DNA of 64,000 nucleotides from Streptomyces camponoticapitis (GTDB taxonomy: Bacteria > Actinomycetota > Actinomycetes > Streptomycetales > Streptomycetaceae), in assembly GCF_014646115.1 (NCBI RefSeq), contig NZ_BMMV01000005.1, forward strand, positions 336,573 to 400,572, in the 5' to 3' direction. Under the pieces are notes generated by a model. That model saw only the letters and a list, made by a program, of their open reading frames with translations, was not told the origin of the DNA and ran no database searches. The translations under genes were made by a program, and so were the position numbers. Of the stretch, positions 1 to 10,848 are shown one piece after another; the stretch's first letter is position 1; the number at the start of each line of letters is the position of its first letter.

Positions 1-277
1 GGCCACGCCGCGACTCGGCCCCGGCCGCGTTTCGACCGCGCCCCGCTGCCTGCGCATCTGCCGTGCCCGCCCCAGCCGGCTCTGCCGCGCTGCGCCCCGG
101 CCGCGCCGCGCAGCCTGACCGCCTGCCGCGCCGTTTCGCGTCCCGGCCGTGCCGCGTCCCTACCGTGCCGCCCGCCGCACCGCGCCGCACCGCCTCCCGC
201 CGTGCCTCCCGCCGGGACGCACCCCATCGCCTGCCGACCCCGCCGCCTCCCGACCGGCTCGGTGCCCCCGGCTCCGG
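1..277. other. GC-rich non-coding flank
   Basis: Very C/G-rich sequence between the window edge and the end of pepN. The open frames across it encode only low-complexity Pro/Arg/Ala peptides with no recognisable domain, start signal or ribosome binding site. I see no gene, RNA or clear terminator here. A gene lying mostly outside the window cannot be excluded. Confidence 0.5.
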
Positions 278-2920
<2,643 letters not shown>

Positions 2921-3079
2921 GGGCACTCCTTCGTGTGCGTGTTTTTGTCTGCAACGGCTTGAATTCTCCCACGGGGTACCTAGCGAACATGCTCTGGGAA
3001 TGCCTGCGGCGGCCGGTGGCGTTGCGGGTACGTTGCCCATCGCTGTACCGCAGCCGTTTTTACGAGGAGAGACACGCCC

Positions 3080-3718
3080 ATGAGCGAAACGAAGGCCAAG
3101 ACGCCGGTCGACTTCTGGTTCGACCCGATCTGTCCGTGGGCCTGGATGACCTCCCGCTGGATGCTTGAGGTGGAGAAGGTCAGGAACGTCGAGGTCAGCT
3201 GGCATGTGATGAGCCTGGCCGTACTGAACGAGCAGAAGCTCGACGAGCTTCCCGAGCAGTACCGGGAGGGCCTGAAGGCCGCCTGGGGCCCGGTGCGCGT
3301 GGTGATAGCCGCCCAGCAGCTGCACGGGGACGAGGTGGTCGGCAAGCTCTACACCGCGCTCGGCACCCGCATCCACAACGCCGGTGAGGGCAACAGCCGC
3401 GAGACGGTCGCCGGGGCGCTGGCGGACGTCGGTCTCCCGGCCGACCTCATCGAGTACATGGACAAGGACACCTACGACACCGAGCTGCGCGCCTCCCACA
3501 AGGAGGGCATCGACAAGGTCGGCCAGGAGGTCGGCACCCCGGTGATCGCGGTGCCCGGCTCGGACGGCGAGCAGATCGCCTTCTTCGGCCCGGTCGTCAC
3601 CCCCGCCCCCAAGGGCGAGGAGGCCGCGAAGCTGTGGGACGGGACGCTGATGGTCGCCTCGATCCCCGGCTTCTACGAGATCAAGCGCACCCGTACGCAG
3701 GGCCCCATCTTCGACTGA
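3080..3718 (+). CDS. DsbA-fold mycothiol-dependent nitroreductase homologue (Rv2466c-like)
   Basis: A 212-residue cytosolic thioredoxin-fold protein with strong similarity, from memory, to Rv2466c of M. tuberculosis, a mycothiol-dependent oxidoreductase linked to oxidative stress and nitro-prodrug reduction. Matching segments include FWFDPICPWAW near the N-terminus, HVMSLAVLNE, and KRTRTQGPIFD at the C-terminus. The active-site motif is C18-P-W-A21, whereas I recall CPWC in the mycobacterial enzyme. Only the nucleophilic cysteine remains, so a monothiol mechanism with mycothiol is more likely than an internal disulfide. The ATG at 3080 follows GAGGAGA. It lies divergent to pepN with only about 160 nt between starts. 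Confidence 0.85.
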   Translation: MSETKAKTPVDFWFDPICPWAWMTSRWMLEVEKVRNVEVSWHVMSLAVLNEQKLDELPEQYREGLKAAWGPVRVVIAAQQLHGDEVVGKLYTALGTRIHNAGEGNSRETVAGALADVGLPADLIEYMDKDTYDTELRASHKEGIDKVGQEVGTPVIAVPGSDGEQIAFFGPVVTPAPKGEEAAKLWDGTLMVASIPGFYEIKRTRTQGPIFD

Positions 3719-3788
3719 GCCGGCCTCCCGGCCGGACTTCCGCCGGAGTCGGAAGGCTGAGGACTGCGAGGTTCACGGCTCCGAAGGA

Positions 3789-4019
3789 TTACGGCCCGCG
3801 CCGTCGTGCGCGGGCCGCGATGCCCTCGACGAACACGTCCAGGAAGAACTCGAAAAGGGTGTCCGGCGAGTCCGCCGCCGGCCCGCCGCGCTCGCCGTCG
3901 CCGCGGCGTTCCCGGCGCTCCGGCGGGCCACGCTCGCGGCGCCCGGTGACTGACCCGCCAGGTGACTGACCTGTGGAAAGACCCCCGCGAGCCATGTCCT
4001 CGCGAGGGTCCTTCGTCAA
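3789..4019 (-). pseudogene. Possible C-terminal remnant of a TetR-family regulator
   Basis: A 76-codon minus-strand frame. Its first two thirds are low-complexity charged sequence, but its end, DTLFEFFLDVFVEGIAARAR, looks like the last helix of many actinobacterial TetR regulators. No helix-turn-helix or ligand domain is encoded upstream, and no convincing start or ribosome binding site is seen. The upper half overlaps the terminator hairpin. I interpret it as a decayed fragment; a chance resemblance of a short GC-rich frame is the main alternative. Confidence 0.3.
3980..4010. terminator. Hairpin terminator downstream of sodF
   Basis: Twelve-nucleotide arms (3980-3991 and 3999-4010) pair at 11 of 12 positions around a 7-nt loop. 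It lies downstream of the minus-strand sodF and beyond the stop of the plus-strand nitroreductase homologue, so it could act on both transcripts. No long T-run follows, as is usual in high-GC actinobacteria. Confidence 0.6.
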
Positions 4020-4092
4020 TCCGTCCGCAGGTGAAGGCTGAGAAGACGATCACGAGCAGGACGCCTTGGGGGTGGCCGGGTGGCCGGTCCCG

Positions 4093-4737
4093 TCAGGGGG
4101 CGAGCAGCAGGACGTCGTCCCGCTCCTTCGCCGCCGCGTAACGCCGTGCCACGTCCTGCCAGTTCACGACGCGCCACATCGCCTCGATGAAGTCCACCTT
4201 CTGGTTCTTGTACTGGAGGTAGAAGGCGTGCTCCCAGGCGTCGAAGACGAGGATCGGCACGGATCCCTGCCCGACGTTGCCCTGGTGGTCGTAGACCTGC
4301 TCGACGATCAGCCGGCCGCTGAGCGGCTCGTACGCCAGCACGCCCCAGCCGGAGCCCTGCGTCGTCGCCGCGGCCTTCGTCAACTGGGCCTTGAAGCCGG
4401 CGAAGGAGCCGAACGACTCGGTGATCGCGTCGGCGAGGTCGCCGGCACCGTCGGCCGCCAATGGCTCGCCGCCGCCGTTGTCGCCCGTCATGTTGTGCCA
4501 GTAGATCGAGTGCAGGACATGGCCGGAGAGATGGAACGCGAGGCTCTTGTGGAGGCCGTTGATCGCGCCCCAGGCCCCCTTGTCGCGTGCCTCGTCCAGC
4601 TGCTCCAGGGTGTCGTTGGCGCCCTTCACGTACGCGGCGTGGTGCTTGTCGTGGTGCAGCTCGATGATCTGCGGATTGATGACCGGTTCGAGCGCCGCGT
4701 AGTCGTAGGGGAGTTCGGGGAGTGTGTAGATGGCCAT
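4093..4737 (-). CDS. sodF: Superoxide dismutase, Fe/Mn family
   Basis: Converts superoxide to hydrogen peroxide and oxygen in the cytosol. The 214-residue protein has the usual family length and the metal-binding signature DAWEHAFY, with Asp166 and His170 as ligands, plus the N-terminal [10 protein letters not shown] helix with further ligand histidines. Overall resemblance is to the streptomycete iron-type SodF; iron versus manganese cannot be settled by eye. The start is [13 protein letters not shown] at 4737, preceded by a GGAGGG ribosome binding site; the longer frame through an upstream ATG adds a non-family extension. A palindrome at 4760-4776 fits control by the nickel regulator Nur, which represses sodF when nickel is available for the alternative NiSOD (established in S. 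coelicolor). Confidence 0.94.
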   Translation of the reverse strand: MAIYTLPELPYDYAALEPVINPQIIELHHDKHHAAYVKGANDTLEQLDEARDKGAWGAINGLHKSLAFHLSGHVLHSIYWHNMTGDNGGGEPLAADGAGDLADAITESFGSFAGFKAQLTKAAATTQGSGWGVLAYEPLSGRLIVEQVYDHQGNVGQGSVPILVFDAWEHAFYLQYKNQKVDFIEAMWRVVNWQDVARRYAAAKERDDVLLLAP

Positions 4738-4759
4738 GGGCGAGCCCTCCTGCTGCTTA

Positions 4760-4776
4760 TTGCACATCTTATGCAA
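4760..4776 (-). promoter_or_regulatory. Candidate Nur operator in the sodF leader
   Basis: An inverted repeat, TTGCA-N7-TGCAA, lies 23 nt upstream of the sodF start. It resembles the TTGCA/TGCAA half-sites known for the Fur-family nickel regulator Nur at sodF promoters. An additional TGCA follows at 4778-4781. The match is by eye to a remembered consensus; spacing and promoter position are not proven. Confidence 0.5.
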
Positions 4777-4837
4777 CTGCACGCTAACAGCAAGAGGGCT
4801 CGGTGCTGATCAGGCTCCGGGCCTGGGTCCCCCGGTG

Positions 4838-5917
4838 TCAGTCCTTCGCCTCCGAGGCGTCGCGCGCCATCGCCGCGATGTCCGGGTAGTCCGTCACCAC
4901 CGCGTCCACACCACGCCCGAAGTGCAGCGCGTACTCCGCGAAGGCGTCACCGAACTCGTTGGGATTCGTACCGCGCCGGAACTGCGCTGGCAGGTACTGG
5001 TTCTCCGCGCGGAAGGTGTACGCACCCACCTTCAGACCCGCCCGGTGCGCATCCGCCAACAGGGTGAACGGCTCCACGACGGACGACTTGTCCGGGCCGA
5101 TCCAGTCCGCGTACCGCGCGATCCTCCGCAGCCCCTCCGGCGTCATCATGTCCTTGTACGTCGTGGGGTCACCCGCCGCGACCAGGTCGTACGGCGCGCC
5201 CGTCGTGCCCAGCGCCTGCCAGAGCGGCAGCCGCAGCCGCTCTTCGGCGAACGCGGCGAGGCTGCTGGGCTCGAACGACTGGACCACGCACTCGTCGGCG
5301 TCCAGCCGGTAGCGCCGTACGATCCGCGCCAGCGCCGGCTCCAGGGGCAGTCCGATGGAGCGGAAGTACGTGGGGTGCTTGGTCTCCGGGAAGACGGCGA
5401 TCCGGCGGCGGTGGCGCCGGGACAGCTCACGGGCCAGCTTCACGACCTCCTCGAAGGTCATCACCGGCTCGCGGCCGTCGAAGACGGTGTTGCGGTTACG
5501 GATCAGCGGCAGCCGCTCGACCGCCCGCAGGGTCTTCAGCTCGGCCAGAGTGAAGTCCTCGGTGAACCAGCCGGTCACCGGCCGCCCGTCGACGGTCTTC
5601 GTGGTACGCCGGTCCGCGAACTCGGGGTGCTTCGCGATGTCCGTCGTCTGCGAGATCTCGTTCTCGTGCCGCACGACCAGGACGTGGTCTTTGGTCGGTA
5701 CGAGATCGGGCTCGATCCAGTCGGCACCTGTCCGCACGGCGTAGGTGTACGCGGCGGCGGTGTGCTCGGGCCGCCACCCGGCGGCCCCCCGGTGCCCGAT
5801 GACCACTGGCCGCCGACCGGGCCCGGTGGCACCGGCCGCGGCGGCGGGCAGCGCGGTGACGGCGGTCGCGGCGCCGGCCGCGAGCAGTATGGAGCGGCGT
5901 CTGGGCTGTGCGGACAT
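4838..5917 (-). CDS. Secreted glycerophosphodiester phosphodiesterase (GDPD family)
   Basis: Hydrolyses glycerophosphodiesters to glycerol 3-phosphate and an alcohol, probably outside the membrane. The 359-residue protein begins with a Tat-type signal (PRRRSILLAAGAATA) ending in an alanine-rich cleavage region. The catalytic domain follows: VIGHRGAAGWRPEHT supplies the His-Arg and Glu of the GDPD active site, WIEPDLVPTKDHVLVVRHE the metal-binding Glu-Asp and second His, and FPETKHP and the final VVTDYPD complete the TIM barrel. I chose ATG 5917 because it begins the signal peptide and follows GAGGGAGA. It lies just upstream of sodF on the same strand, about 100 nt apart, and is probably transcribed separately. 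A role in lipid or teichoic-acid phosphate scavenging is inferred. Confidence 0.9.
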   Translation of the reverse strand: MSAQPRRRSILLAAGAATAVTALPAAAAGATGPGRRPVVIGHRGAAGWRPEHTAAAYTYAVRTGADWIEPDLVPTKDHVLVVRHENEISQTTDIAKHPEFADRRTTKTVDGRPVTGWFTEDFTLAELKTLRAVERLPLIRNRNTVFDGREPVMTFEEVVKLARELSRRHRRRIAVFPETKHPTYFRSIGLPLEPALARIVRRYRLDADECVVQSFEPSSLAAFAEERLRLPLWQALGTTGAPYDLVAAGDPTTYKDMMTPEGLRRIARYADWIGPDKSSVVEPFTLLADAHRAGLKVGAYTFRAENQYLPAQFRRGTNPNEFGDAFAEYALHFGRGVDAVVTDYPDIAAMARDASEAKD

Positions 5918-6420
5918 ACGGGTCTCCCTCGTAAGGCTCGTGAATCGGCGGACGGTCGATGGGACACGGGGGGCGGCGGCAGCACGATAGGCGCCCACCG
6001 AGGCCGAGCTGACGCGATACGCGTCGGATTCACCGCCTGTACGGCGGGCGGCCGCCGGAGGTTCACCGGGGGCGGGGCGAGGACATCGCCGGGCGGCGGG
6101 CCGCGTGTACGGCGATGGCCTCCGGCCCCGGCCGTACCGCTGGGCCCATGCCGACGGGCGGCGCGTCGCGTGGTACGGCGGTGGCCTCCGGCCGCAGCCG
6201 CGCCTCGGGACCCCGGTCCCGGCTCGGGCCCCGGCCTGGACTTGCCTCCGGTCCGGTCCTCGGCCTCTGGCCGCGGCTCCGGCCGCAGGCACGCGCCCGC
6301 AGCCGCGCCTCGGGGCCCGGTCCCGCCTCCGGCCCCGGTCTCCGGTCCCGGCCCGGACTCGGCCCCGGTCCGGCCCTCGGTCCTCGGCTTCGGGCAGGAG
6401 GCGCGCCGGCCCCCGCCCCA
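5918..6420. repeat. 503-nt GC-rich low-complexity intergenic region
   Basis: No gene is supported. From about 6105 to 6405 it is built from degenerate CCGG/GGTCCCGG-type units; for example the core CGCAGCCGCGCCTCGGG occurs near 6193 and again near 6299. These are imperfect dispersed repeats of varying spacing, not a CRISPR array. The region separates the GDPD gene from the end of the sugar operon, so it may also hold that operon's terminator, although no single dominant hairpin stands out. Confidence 0.5.
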
Positions 6421-7827
6421 CTACCTGCCCTGCCGCCCGCGCGCCGCCGTCAGGCGGGACAGGTGGTCCTCGTAGCCCTTGGCGTAGTACGCCGCCCGCG
6501 CCGGGTCCGGTTCGATCACCGCTGTCGGGGCCGTCCACCGGGTCACGTCCAGCGGCACCCCGTGCCGCGCCGCCGAGGCGATCACCGCGCCGCGCGCGCC
6601 CACCTCGCCCTCCACGATCCGCAGCGGCCTGCCCAGCACATCGGCGAACAGCCGCATCCACGCGGGGCTCCGGGTGCCGCCGCCGCAGACCGCCAGGGTG
6701 CCCGTCAGGCCCGCCGCCTCCAGGCAGTGGCGGGCGGCGTAGGCGATGCCCTCGCAGGTGGCCCGGATCAGATCGGCCGGCGTCGACTCCAGTGAGACGC
6801 CCGTCAGTTCGGCGCGCAGCGCCGGGTCCACGAACGGCGCGCGTTCGCCCGACGGCGCGAAGTACGGCAGCACCCGGACGCCTCCCGCGCCCGGCTCCAC
6901 CGCGTCGAGCAGCGCGTCCACCTCCGCGTGGTCCGTGCCGGTCGTCGTCAGGACCCAGTCGAGCGCGGCCGTCCCGACCATCGCGGGCATCGCGCGCAGC
7001 CAGTGCCCGGGCCGGTCCGTCGAGATGTGCAGCCCGCCCGGTTCGCCGTCCAGGTCGAGCCGGTCCGTCGCGACGAGCGAGGCCAGACACGTGCCGATGA
7101 TGAGCAGCCCGTCGCCCGGCTCGGTGACCCCCGCACCCAGCGCGCTCGCCGGCAGGTCGTAGGGCCCGTTGGCGATCCGCACGCCCGACGGCAGTTCACC
7201 GATGGCGACCGGATCGCTGACCGGCGCCAGCAGCGGCGCCCGGTGCGTGAGCCCCAACTCGGCCAGAACGTCGGCGGAGTACGCGCGCGTCCTCGGGTCC
7301 AGGAACGGCATCGACGCGTCCGAGACATCCGTCGCCCGCACCCCGGTCAGCCGCTGGAAAACCATGTCCTTGCAGTACAGCGCCGTCTCCGCCGCCTCCA
7401 GCGCCGCCGGCTCGTGACGGTCGAGCCAGGCCAGCACCGGCCCCGGGCAGCCGGGGAACATCGCGCTGCCGCTGCGCCGGAACACCGAATCGAAGACCCC
7501 CGAAGCCAGCCACGCGTCCACGAACTCATGGGCCCTGCCGTCCATCCAGGAGATCGCGGGCCGCACCGGGCGCCCCTCCGCGTCGACCAGCCAGACCCCG
7601 TCGCCCTGGCCGGTGAGCCCGGCCAGCTCGACCGGCCCGGGCAGGGCGGCGGTGAGCGTATCGAGGGCGTCGACGACCGCGCCGTACAACTCCTCCATGT
7701 CCTGCTCGACATGGCCGCCGTGGATGTCCAGACGCACCGGGCGTGACTCGACGGCCAGCGCGTTGCCCCCGTCGTCGAAGGCCGCGGCCTTCACCGTGGA
7801 TGTGCCGACATCGATACCGACGTACAT
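6421..7827 (-). CDS. FGGY-family carbohydrate kinase (last gene of the sugar operon)
   Basis: ATP-dependent kinase of the FGGY family (xylulose, glycerol, erythritol and related kinases), 468 residues, close to family length. The N-terminal phosphate-binding loop VGIDVGTSTVKAAAFD and the C-terminal ATP-binding segment LAVCGGGTRSPAWMRLFADV are intact. The ATG at 7827 is preferred to the adjacent GTG at 7830 because AGGAG then lies 6 nt upstream. It follows the 2-hydroxyacid dehydrogenase by about 27 nt, closing an eight-gene minus-strand operon. A kinase beside a hydroxyacid dehydrogenase recalls the B. subtilis YoaC/YoaD pair, whose substrate is also unresolved as far as I know. I cannot assign a sugar: xylulokinase would be the automatic name, erythritol- or sugar-acid-type kinases are equally possible. 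Confidence 0.88.
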   Translation of the reverse strand: MYVGIDVGTSTVKAAAFDDGGNALAVESRPVRLDIHGGHVEQDMEELYGAVVDALDTLTAALPGPVELAGLTGQGDGVWLVDAEGRPVRPAISWMDGRAHEFVDAWLASGVFDSVFRRSGSAMFPGCPGPVLAWLDRHEPAALEAAETALYCKDMVFQRLTGVRATDVSDASMPFLDPRTRAYSADVLAELGLTHRAPLLAPVSDPVAIGELPSGVRIANGPYDLPASALGAGVTEPGDGLLIIGTCLASLVATDRLDLDGEPGGLHISTDRPGHWLRAMPAMVGTAALDWVLTTTGTDHAEVDALLDAVEPGAGGVRVLPYFAPSGERAPFVDPALRAELTGVSLESTPADLIRATCEGIAYAARHCLEAAGLTGTLAVCGGGTRSPAWMRLFADVLGRPLRIVEGEVGARGAVIASAARHGVPLDVTRWTAPTAVIEPDPARAAYYAKGYEDHLSRLTAARGRQGR

Positions 7828-7854
7828 CACGCTCTCCTCAGGTGGGTCCCGGGC

Positions 7855-8865
7855 TCAGGTCAGGCAGTGCGCCGGCGGCTCGCCCCTGGCATGGCGCGCC
7901 ACCTCCGCCGCGGCGATCCGCGCCGCCTTCCGGGCCACGGCCCTGCTCGCCCCGCCCAGATGCGGGGTCAGCAGCAGATTCGGTGTGCGCCGGAGCCGGG
8001 AGCCGGCCGGCAGCGGCTCCTGCTCGTACGTGTCGAGCGCCGCCGTCGCGAGCTGCCCGCTGTCGAGCGCGTCGCAGAGCGCGTCGGTGTCGAGCAGCCC
8101 GCCGCGCGCCACGTTCACCAGGGCCGACCCCCTTGGCAGCAGGGCGAGTTCGGGCGCGCCGATCAGCCTCCGGGTCTCCGGGGTGAGCCTGGCGTGCAGC
8201 GTGACGACACTCGACCGGGACAGCAGCGCCTGGAGGGACTTGGCCCGCATCCCGTGCACATCCCCGCGTACGTACGGGTCGTACACCTCCACCTCCGCGC
8301 CGAACGCGGTCAGCACCCGGGCGACCCGGCTGCCGACCGCGCCGTAACCGATCAGCCCCACCGGGGTGTCCTCCAGCTCCGGGCCGCAGCGCGTGTACGT
8401 GTAGTGCGAGGCGTCCCACTCCCCGTCCAGGGCGAGGGAGTTGTGCGCCTGCGGGATCCGCCGCAGGGCCGCCAGCATCATCCCGACGGTGAACTCGGCG
8501 GTGGCCGCCGCGTTGCGCCCCGGCGCGAAGCAGACCTTCACGCCGCGCGCCCGGGCCGCCTCGACGTTGACGTTGACCGGACCGCCCCGGCACACCGCGA
8601 CCATCCGCAGCGCCGGCGACGCGGCCAGCACCCGCTCGGTGAAGGGACCCATCTGGGTCACACAGACCTCGACCCCCTCCAGCGCCTCGATCAGCGCGTC
8701 CTCGGAGTCGTTGGCCTCATGGACCTCGGCGACGTCCCCGAACGGGGTGAGCGGCCAGGGGAGGGTGAGCTCGGTGATCTCGGCCGGTCCCGCGACGTCG
8801 CGCCGCAGGGCCTCGGTGATCAGGGAGTTGAGGACGAAGTGGTCACCCGCGGCGAGGATCTTCAC
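7855..8865 (-). CDS. NAD-dependent D-2-hydroxyacid dehydrogenase family protein
   Basis: A 336-residue oxidoreductase of the phosphoglycerate dehydrogenase-like superfamily. The Rossmann motif GLIGYGAVGSRVARVL binds NAD. The catalytic triad is visible: Arg in NVARGGLLD, Glu in DTYEQEPL and His in TPHLGG. There is no C-terminal ACT domain, so it is not the serine-pathway SerA. The GTG start overlaps the stop of the upstream ATPase gene (GTGA), with AGGAGA 9 nt upstream, which indicates translational coupling. Within the operon it probably oxidises or reduces a hydroxy-acid or phosphorylated sugar intermediate made by the neighbouring kinase. The substrate cannot be read from sequence. Confidence 0.88.
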   Translation of the reverse strand: MKILAAGDHFVLNSLITEALRRDVAGPAEITELTLPWPLTPFGDVAEVHEANDSEDALIEALEGVEVCVTQMGPFTERVLAASPALRMVAVCRGGPVNVNVEAARARGVKVCFAPGRNAAATAEFTVGMMLAALRRIPQAHNSLALDGEWDASHYTYTRCGPELEDTPVGLIGYGAVGSRVARVLTAFGAEVEVYDPYVRGDVHGMRAKSLQALLSRSSVVTLHARLTPETRRLIGAPELALLPRGSALVNVARGGLLDTDALCDALDSGQLATAALDTYEQEPLPAGSRLRRTPNLLLTPHLGGASRAVARKAARIAAAEVARHARGEPPAHCLT

Positions 8866-10064
8866 GTCAGCGCATCTCCTGTCTCGGCGTCGAACACGTG
8901 CGTGTGCTGCGGGTCGGCGGTGACGCGCACGGTGTCGCCCCGGTCCAGGCGGATCTCCGGGCCGGTCTCCACGACGAGGGGTTCCGTGACGCCGTCGAGC
9001 GTGAGCGTGGCGATTCCGGACTCCAGGAGCGGCTCATGGGCGCTGACCGTAGCCCGTACGGCGCCGTCCTCCGCCCCGCCCGGCCCGGTGTCCCCCGTCC
9101 CGGCTCCCGGCTCACCCTCCCGGGTCAGCCGCAGATCCTCCGGACGGATGCCGAGCACCACCCGGCGGCCGACGGGTGCGCCGGCGGGGCACGGGAACCG
9201 CACCGCCCCGGCGAGCCGTACCCACCCGCCGGCCGCCACGACGCCCGGCAGCAGATTGATCGCCGGCTCCCCCACGAAGTCGGCGACGAACACATTCGCC
9301 GGGGCGTCGTAGATCTCGTACGCCGTGCCGACCTGCTGGATCACGCCGTCCCGCATGACGGCGATCCGGTCGGAGAGCGAGAGCGCCTCCTCCTGGTCGT
9401 GTGTGACGAGGATCGTCGTATGACCCAAGTCCCGCTGGATCCGCTTGAGTTCGCGGCGCGTCGTGTCGCGCTGGGCGGCGTCCAGATGGGACAGCGGCTC
9501 GTCCAGGAGCAGTACGTCGGGCTCCCGGATCAGCGCCCTGGCCAGCGCGACGCGCTGCTTCTGGCCGCTGGACAGACCGGCGGGCCGGGCGGCGAGGAGA
9601 TCGGTGATGCCGATCCGCTCGGCCATGTCGGCGACTCGCCGGGCCCGTTCCCCGGCCCCGTGCAGCCGGCGGGCCGCGAGCCCGAAGCCGAGATTCTCCG
9701 CGACGGTGAGCGGCGGGTAGAGAGCGTAGTTCTCGAAGGCGACACCGATGTTGCGTTCCCGCGCGGGCAGGGAGACGACGGAGTCCCCGCCGACCAGGAT
9801 GTCGCCGCCGGTCACGGACTCCAGCCCGGCGATCATCCGCAGCGTGGTGGACTTGCCGCAGCCGGACGGGCCGAGCAGGCCGAGGAGTTCGCCGGAGCGC
9901 AGCTCGATGTCGATGCCGCGCACCGCCTCGACGGGGGGCCGGCCGCGCGACACATAGGTCTTGCGCAGGGCACGGAGCGCCAGGGCCTGGCCGGCGGATG
10001 CCGGCGGATCGGCCGGGCTCCTCGGGCCCGCGAAGATCCGCCGGGCCGGGGCTGGTTCAGTCAT
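8862..10064 (-). CDS. Sugar ABC transporter ATPase (second of two)
   Basis: Cytosolic nucleotide-binding subunit of a CUT1-type carbohydrate importer, 400 residues. It has Walker A GPSGCGKST, Q-loop region VAFENYALYPPLTV, signature LSSGQ, Walker B VLLLDEPLSHLD and switch His in LVTHDQEE, followed by a C-terminal regulatory domain with the MalK-type GIRPEDLRL. An N-terminal extension of about 25 residues precedes the ATPase fold. It starts 8 nt inside the end of the DeoR gene. The signature is LSSGQ instead of the usual LSGGQ. Together with the other ATPase at 10845-11960 it may form an asymmetric pair, as GlpS and GlpT are reported to do in rhizobial glycerol importers; that comparison is inference. 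Confidence 0.93.
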   Translation of the reverse strand: MTEPAPARRIFAGPRSPADPPASAGQALALRALRKTYVSRGRPPVEAVRGIDIELRSGELLGLLGPSGCGKSTTLRMIAGLESVTGGDILVGGDSVVSLPARERNIGVAFENYALYPPLTVAENLGFGLAARRLHGAGERARRVADMAERIGITDLLAARPAGLSSGQKQRVALARALIREPDVLLLDEPLSHLDAAQRDTTRRELKRIQRDLGHTTILVTHDQEEALSLSDRIAVMRDGVIQQVGTAYEIYDAPANVFVADFVGEPAINLLPGVVAAGGWVRLAGAVRFPCPAGAPVGRRVVLGIRPEDLRLTREGEPGAGTGDTGPGGAEDGAVRATVSAHEPLLESGIATLTLDGVTEPLVVETGPEIRLDRGDTVRVTADPQHTHVFDAETGDALT

Positions 10065-10848
10065 CGCCCACCTCGCAGACTTGGTAGGGGACCTTGTGCT
10101 CGTCGAGGTCGCGCAGTGCCTCGGCGGAGGCGCCCGCGTCGACGAGCACCAGATCGAAGGCGGAGAGCGGGGACAGCCGGTGCAGCGCGACCCGGCCGAG
10201 TTTGGAGTGGTCCAGCAGCAGGACGTTCTTCGCCGCCGAGCCGAGCATCGCGCGTTTCACGGAGACGATGTGCTGCTCCTGGTGGTAGGCGAAGCCCCCG
10301 GAGACCGCGGAGGTCGAGGTGAAGCAGATGTCGACCTGGAGCGACTGCACGGCCTCGACGCAACTGACGCCGAGGAAGGAGGAGTGCAGCGGGTCGTAGT
10401 CGCCGCCGAGCGCCATCAGATGGATGCCGCGCTCACCGGACAGCAGATTGATCGCCTCAAGGAAGTTGGTGACGACGGTGAGCGGGGTGATGGAGCCGAG
10501 CCGCCGCGCCATCTCCAGGGTGGAGGTCGAGTCGTCGAGCATCACCGCCATGCCGGGCTCGACCAGGGTCAGCGCGTGCCGGGCGACCGCCGCCTTCTCC
10601 TCGTGCATGGCCTTGAGCCGGAAGGCGACGTTCGACTCGAAGACACCGGACGGCTGGGCGGTCACCCCGCCCCTGAACTTCCTTACGATTCCCTGCCGTT
10701 CGAGCTCGTCCAGATCGCGGTGAATGGTCATCAGACTGACGTCGAAGCGTGCTGCCAGCTCGGCGGCGGTGCCCTCGCCCTGCGCGAGGACGTACTCGGC
10801 TATCGCCGCCTGGCGCGAGGCGGGGCCGCGCTGCTGCTGGGTGCTCAT
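10057..10848 (-). CDS. DeoR-family transcriptional regulator
   Basis: Likely repressor of this carbohydrate island, 263 residues. The N-terminal winged helix-turn-helix is typical of DeoR proteins (AAELAARFDVSLMTIHRDLDE region, residues about 28-50), followed by the wing sequence VRKFRGGV. The C-terminal sugar-phosphate sensor domain contains the DeoR landmarks MLDDSTSTLEM and LLLDHSKLGR. Such regulators respond to phosphorylated sugars, so a product of one of the two kinases is the natural effector. The gene is embedded between the two ATPase genes, overlapping the preceding stop by ATGA, so it is autoregulated if it represses the operon promoter. Candidate binding sites lie at 15380-15409. 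Confidence 0.92.
   Translation of the reverse strand: MSTQQQRGPASRQAAIAEYVLAQGEGTAAELAARFDVSLMTIHRDLDELERQGIVRKFRGGVTAQPSGVFESNVAFRLKAMHEEKAAVARHALTLVEPGMAVMLDDSTSTLEMARRLGSITPLTVVTNFLEAINLLSGERGIHLMALGGDYDPLHSSFLGVSCVEAVQSLQVDICFTSTSAVSGGFAYHQEQHIVSVKRAMLGSAAKNVLLLDHSKLGRVALHRLSPLSAFDLVLVDAGASAEALRDLDEHKVPYQVCEVGDD

Larger units (their letters stand above)
3719..4092. other. Intergenic region with probable gene remnant and terminator
   Basis: This 374-nt stretch between the convergent nitroreductase homologue and sodF has no intact gene. It holds a minus-strand frame whose end resembles the C-terminus of a TetR-type regulator (3789-4019) and a strong hairpin at 3980-4010; both are listed separately. 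Confidence 0.6.

Noticed and set aside
6105..6405. GC-rich repeats considered as CRISPR or REP elements
   Set aside because: Units are degenerate, of uneven spacing and composed only of CCGG-type motifs. No cas genes or palindromic REP structure are present.
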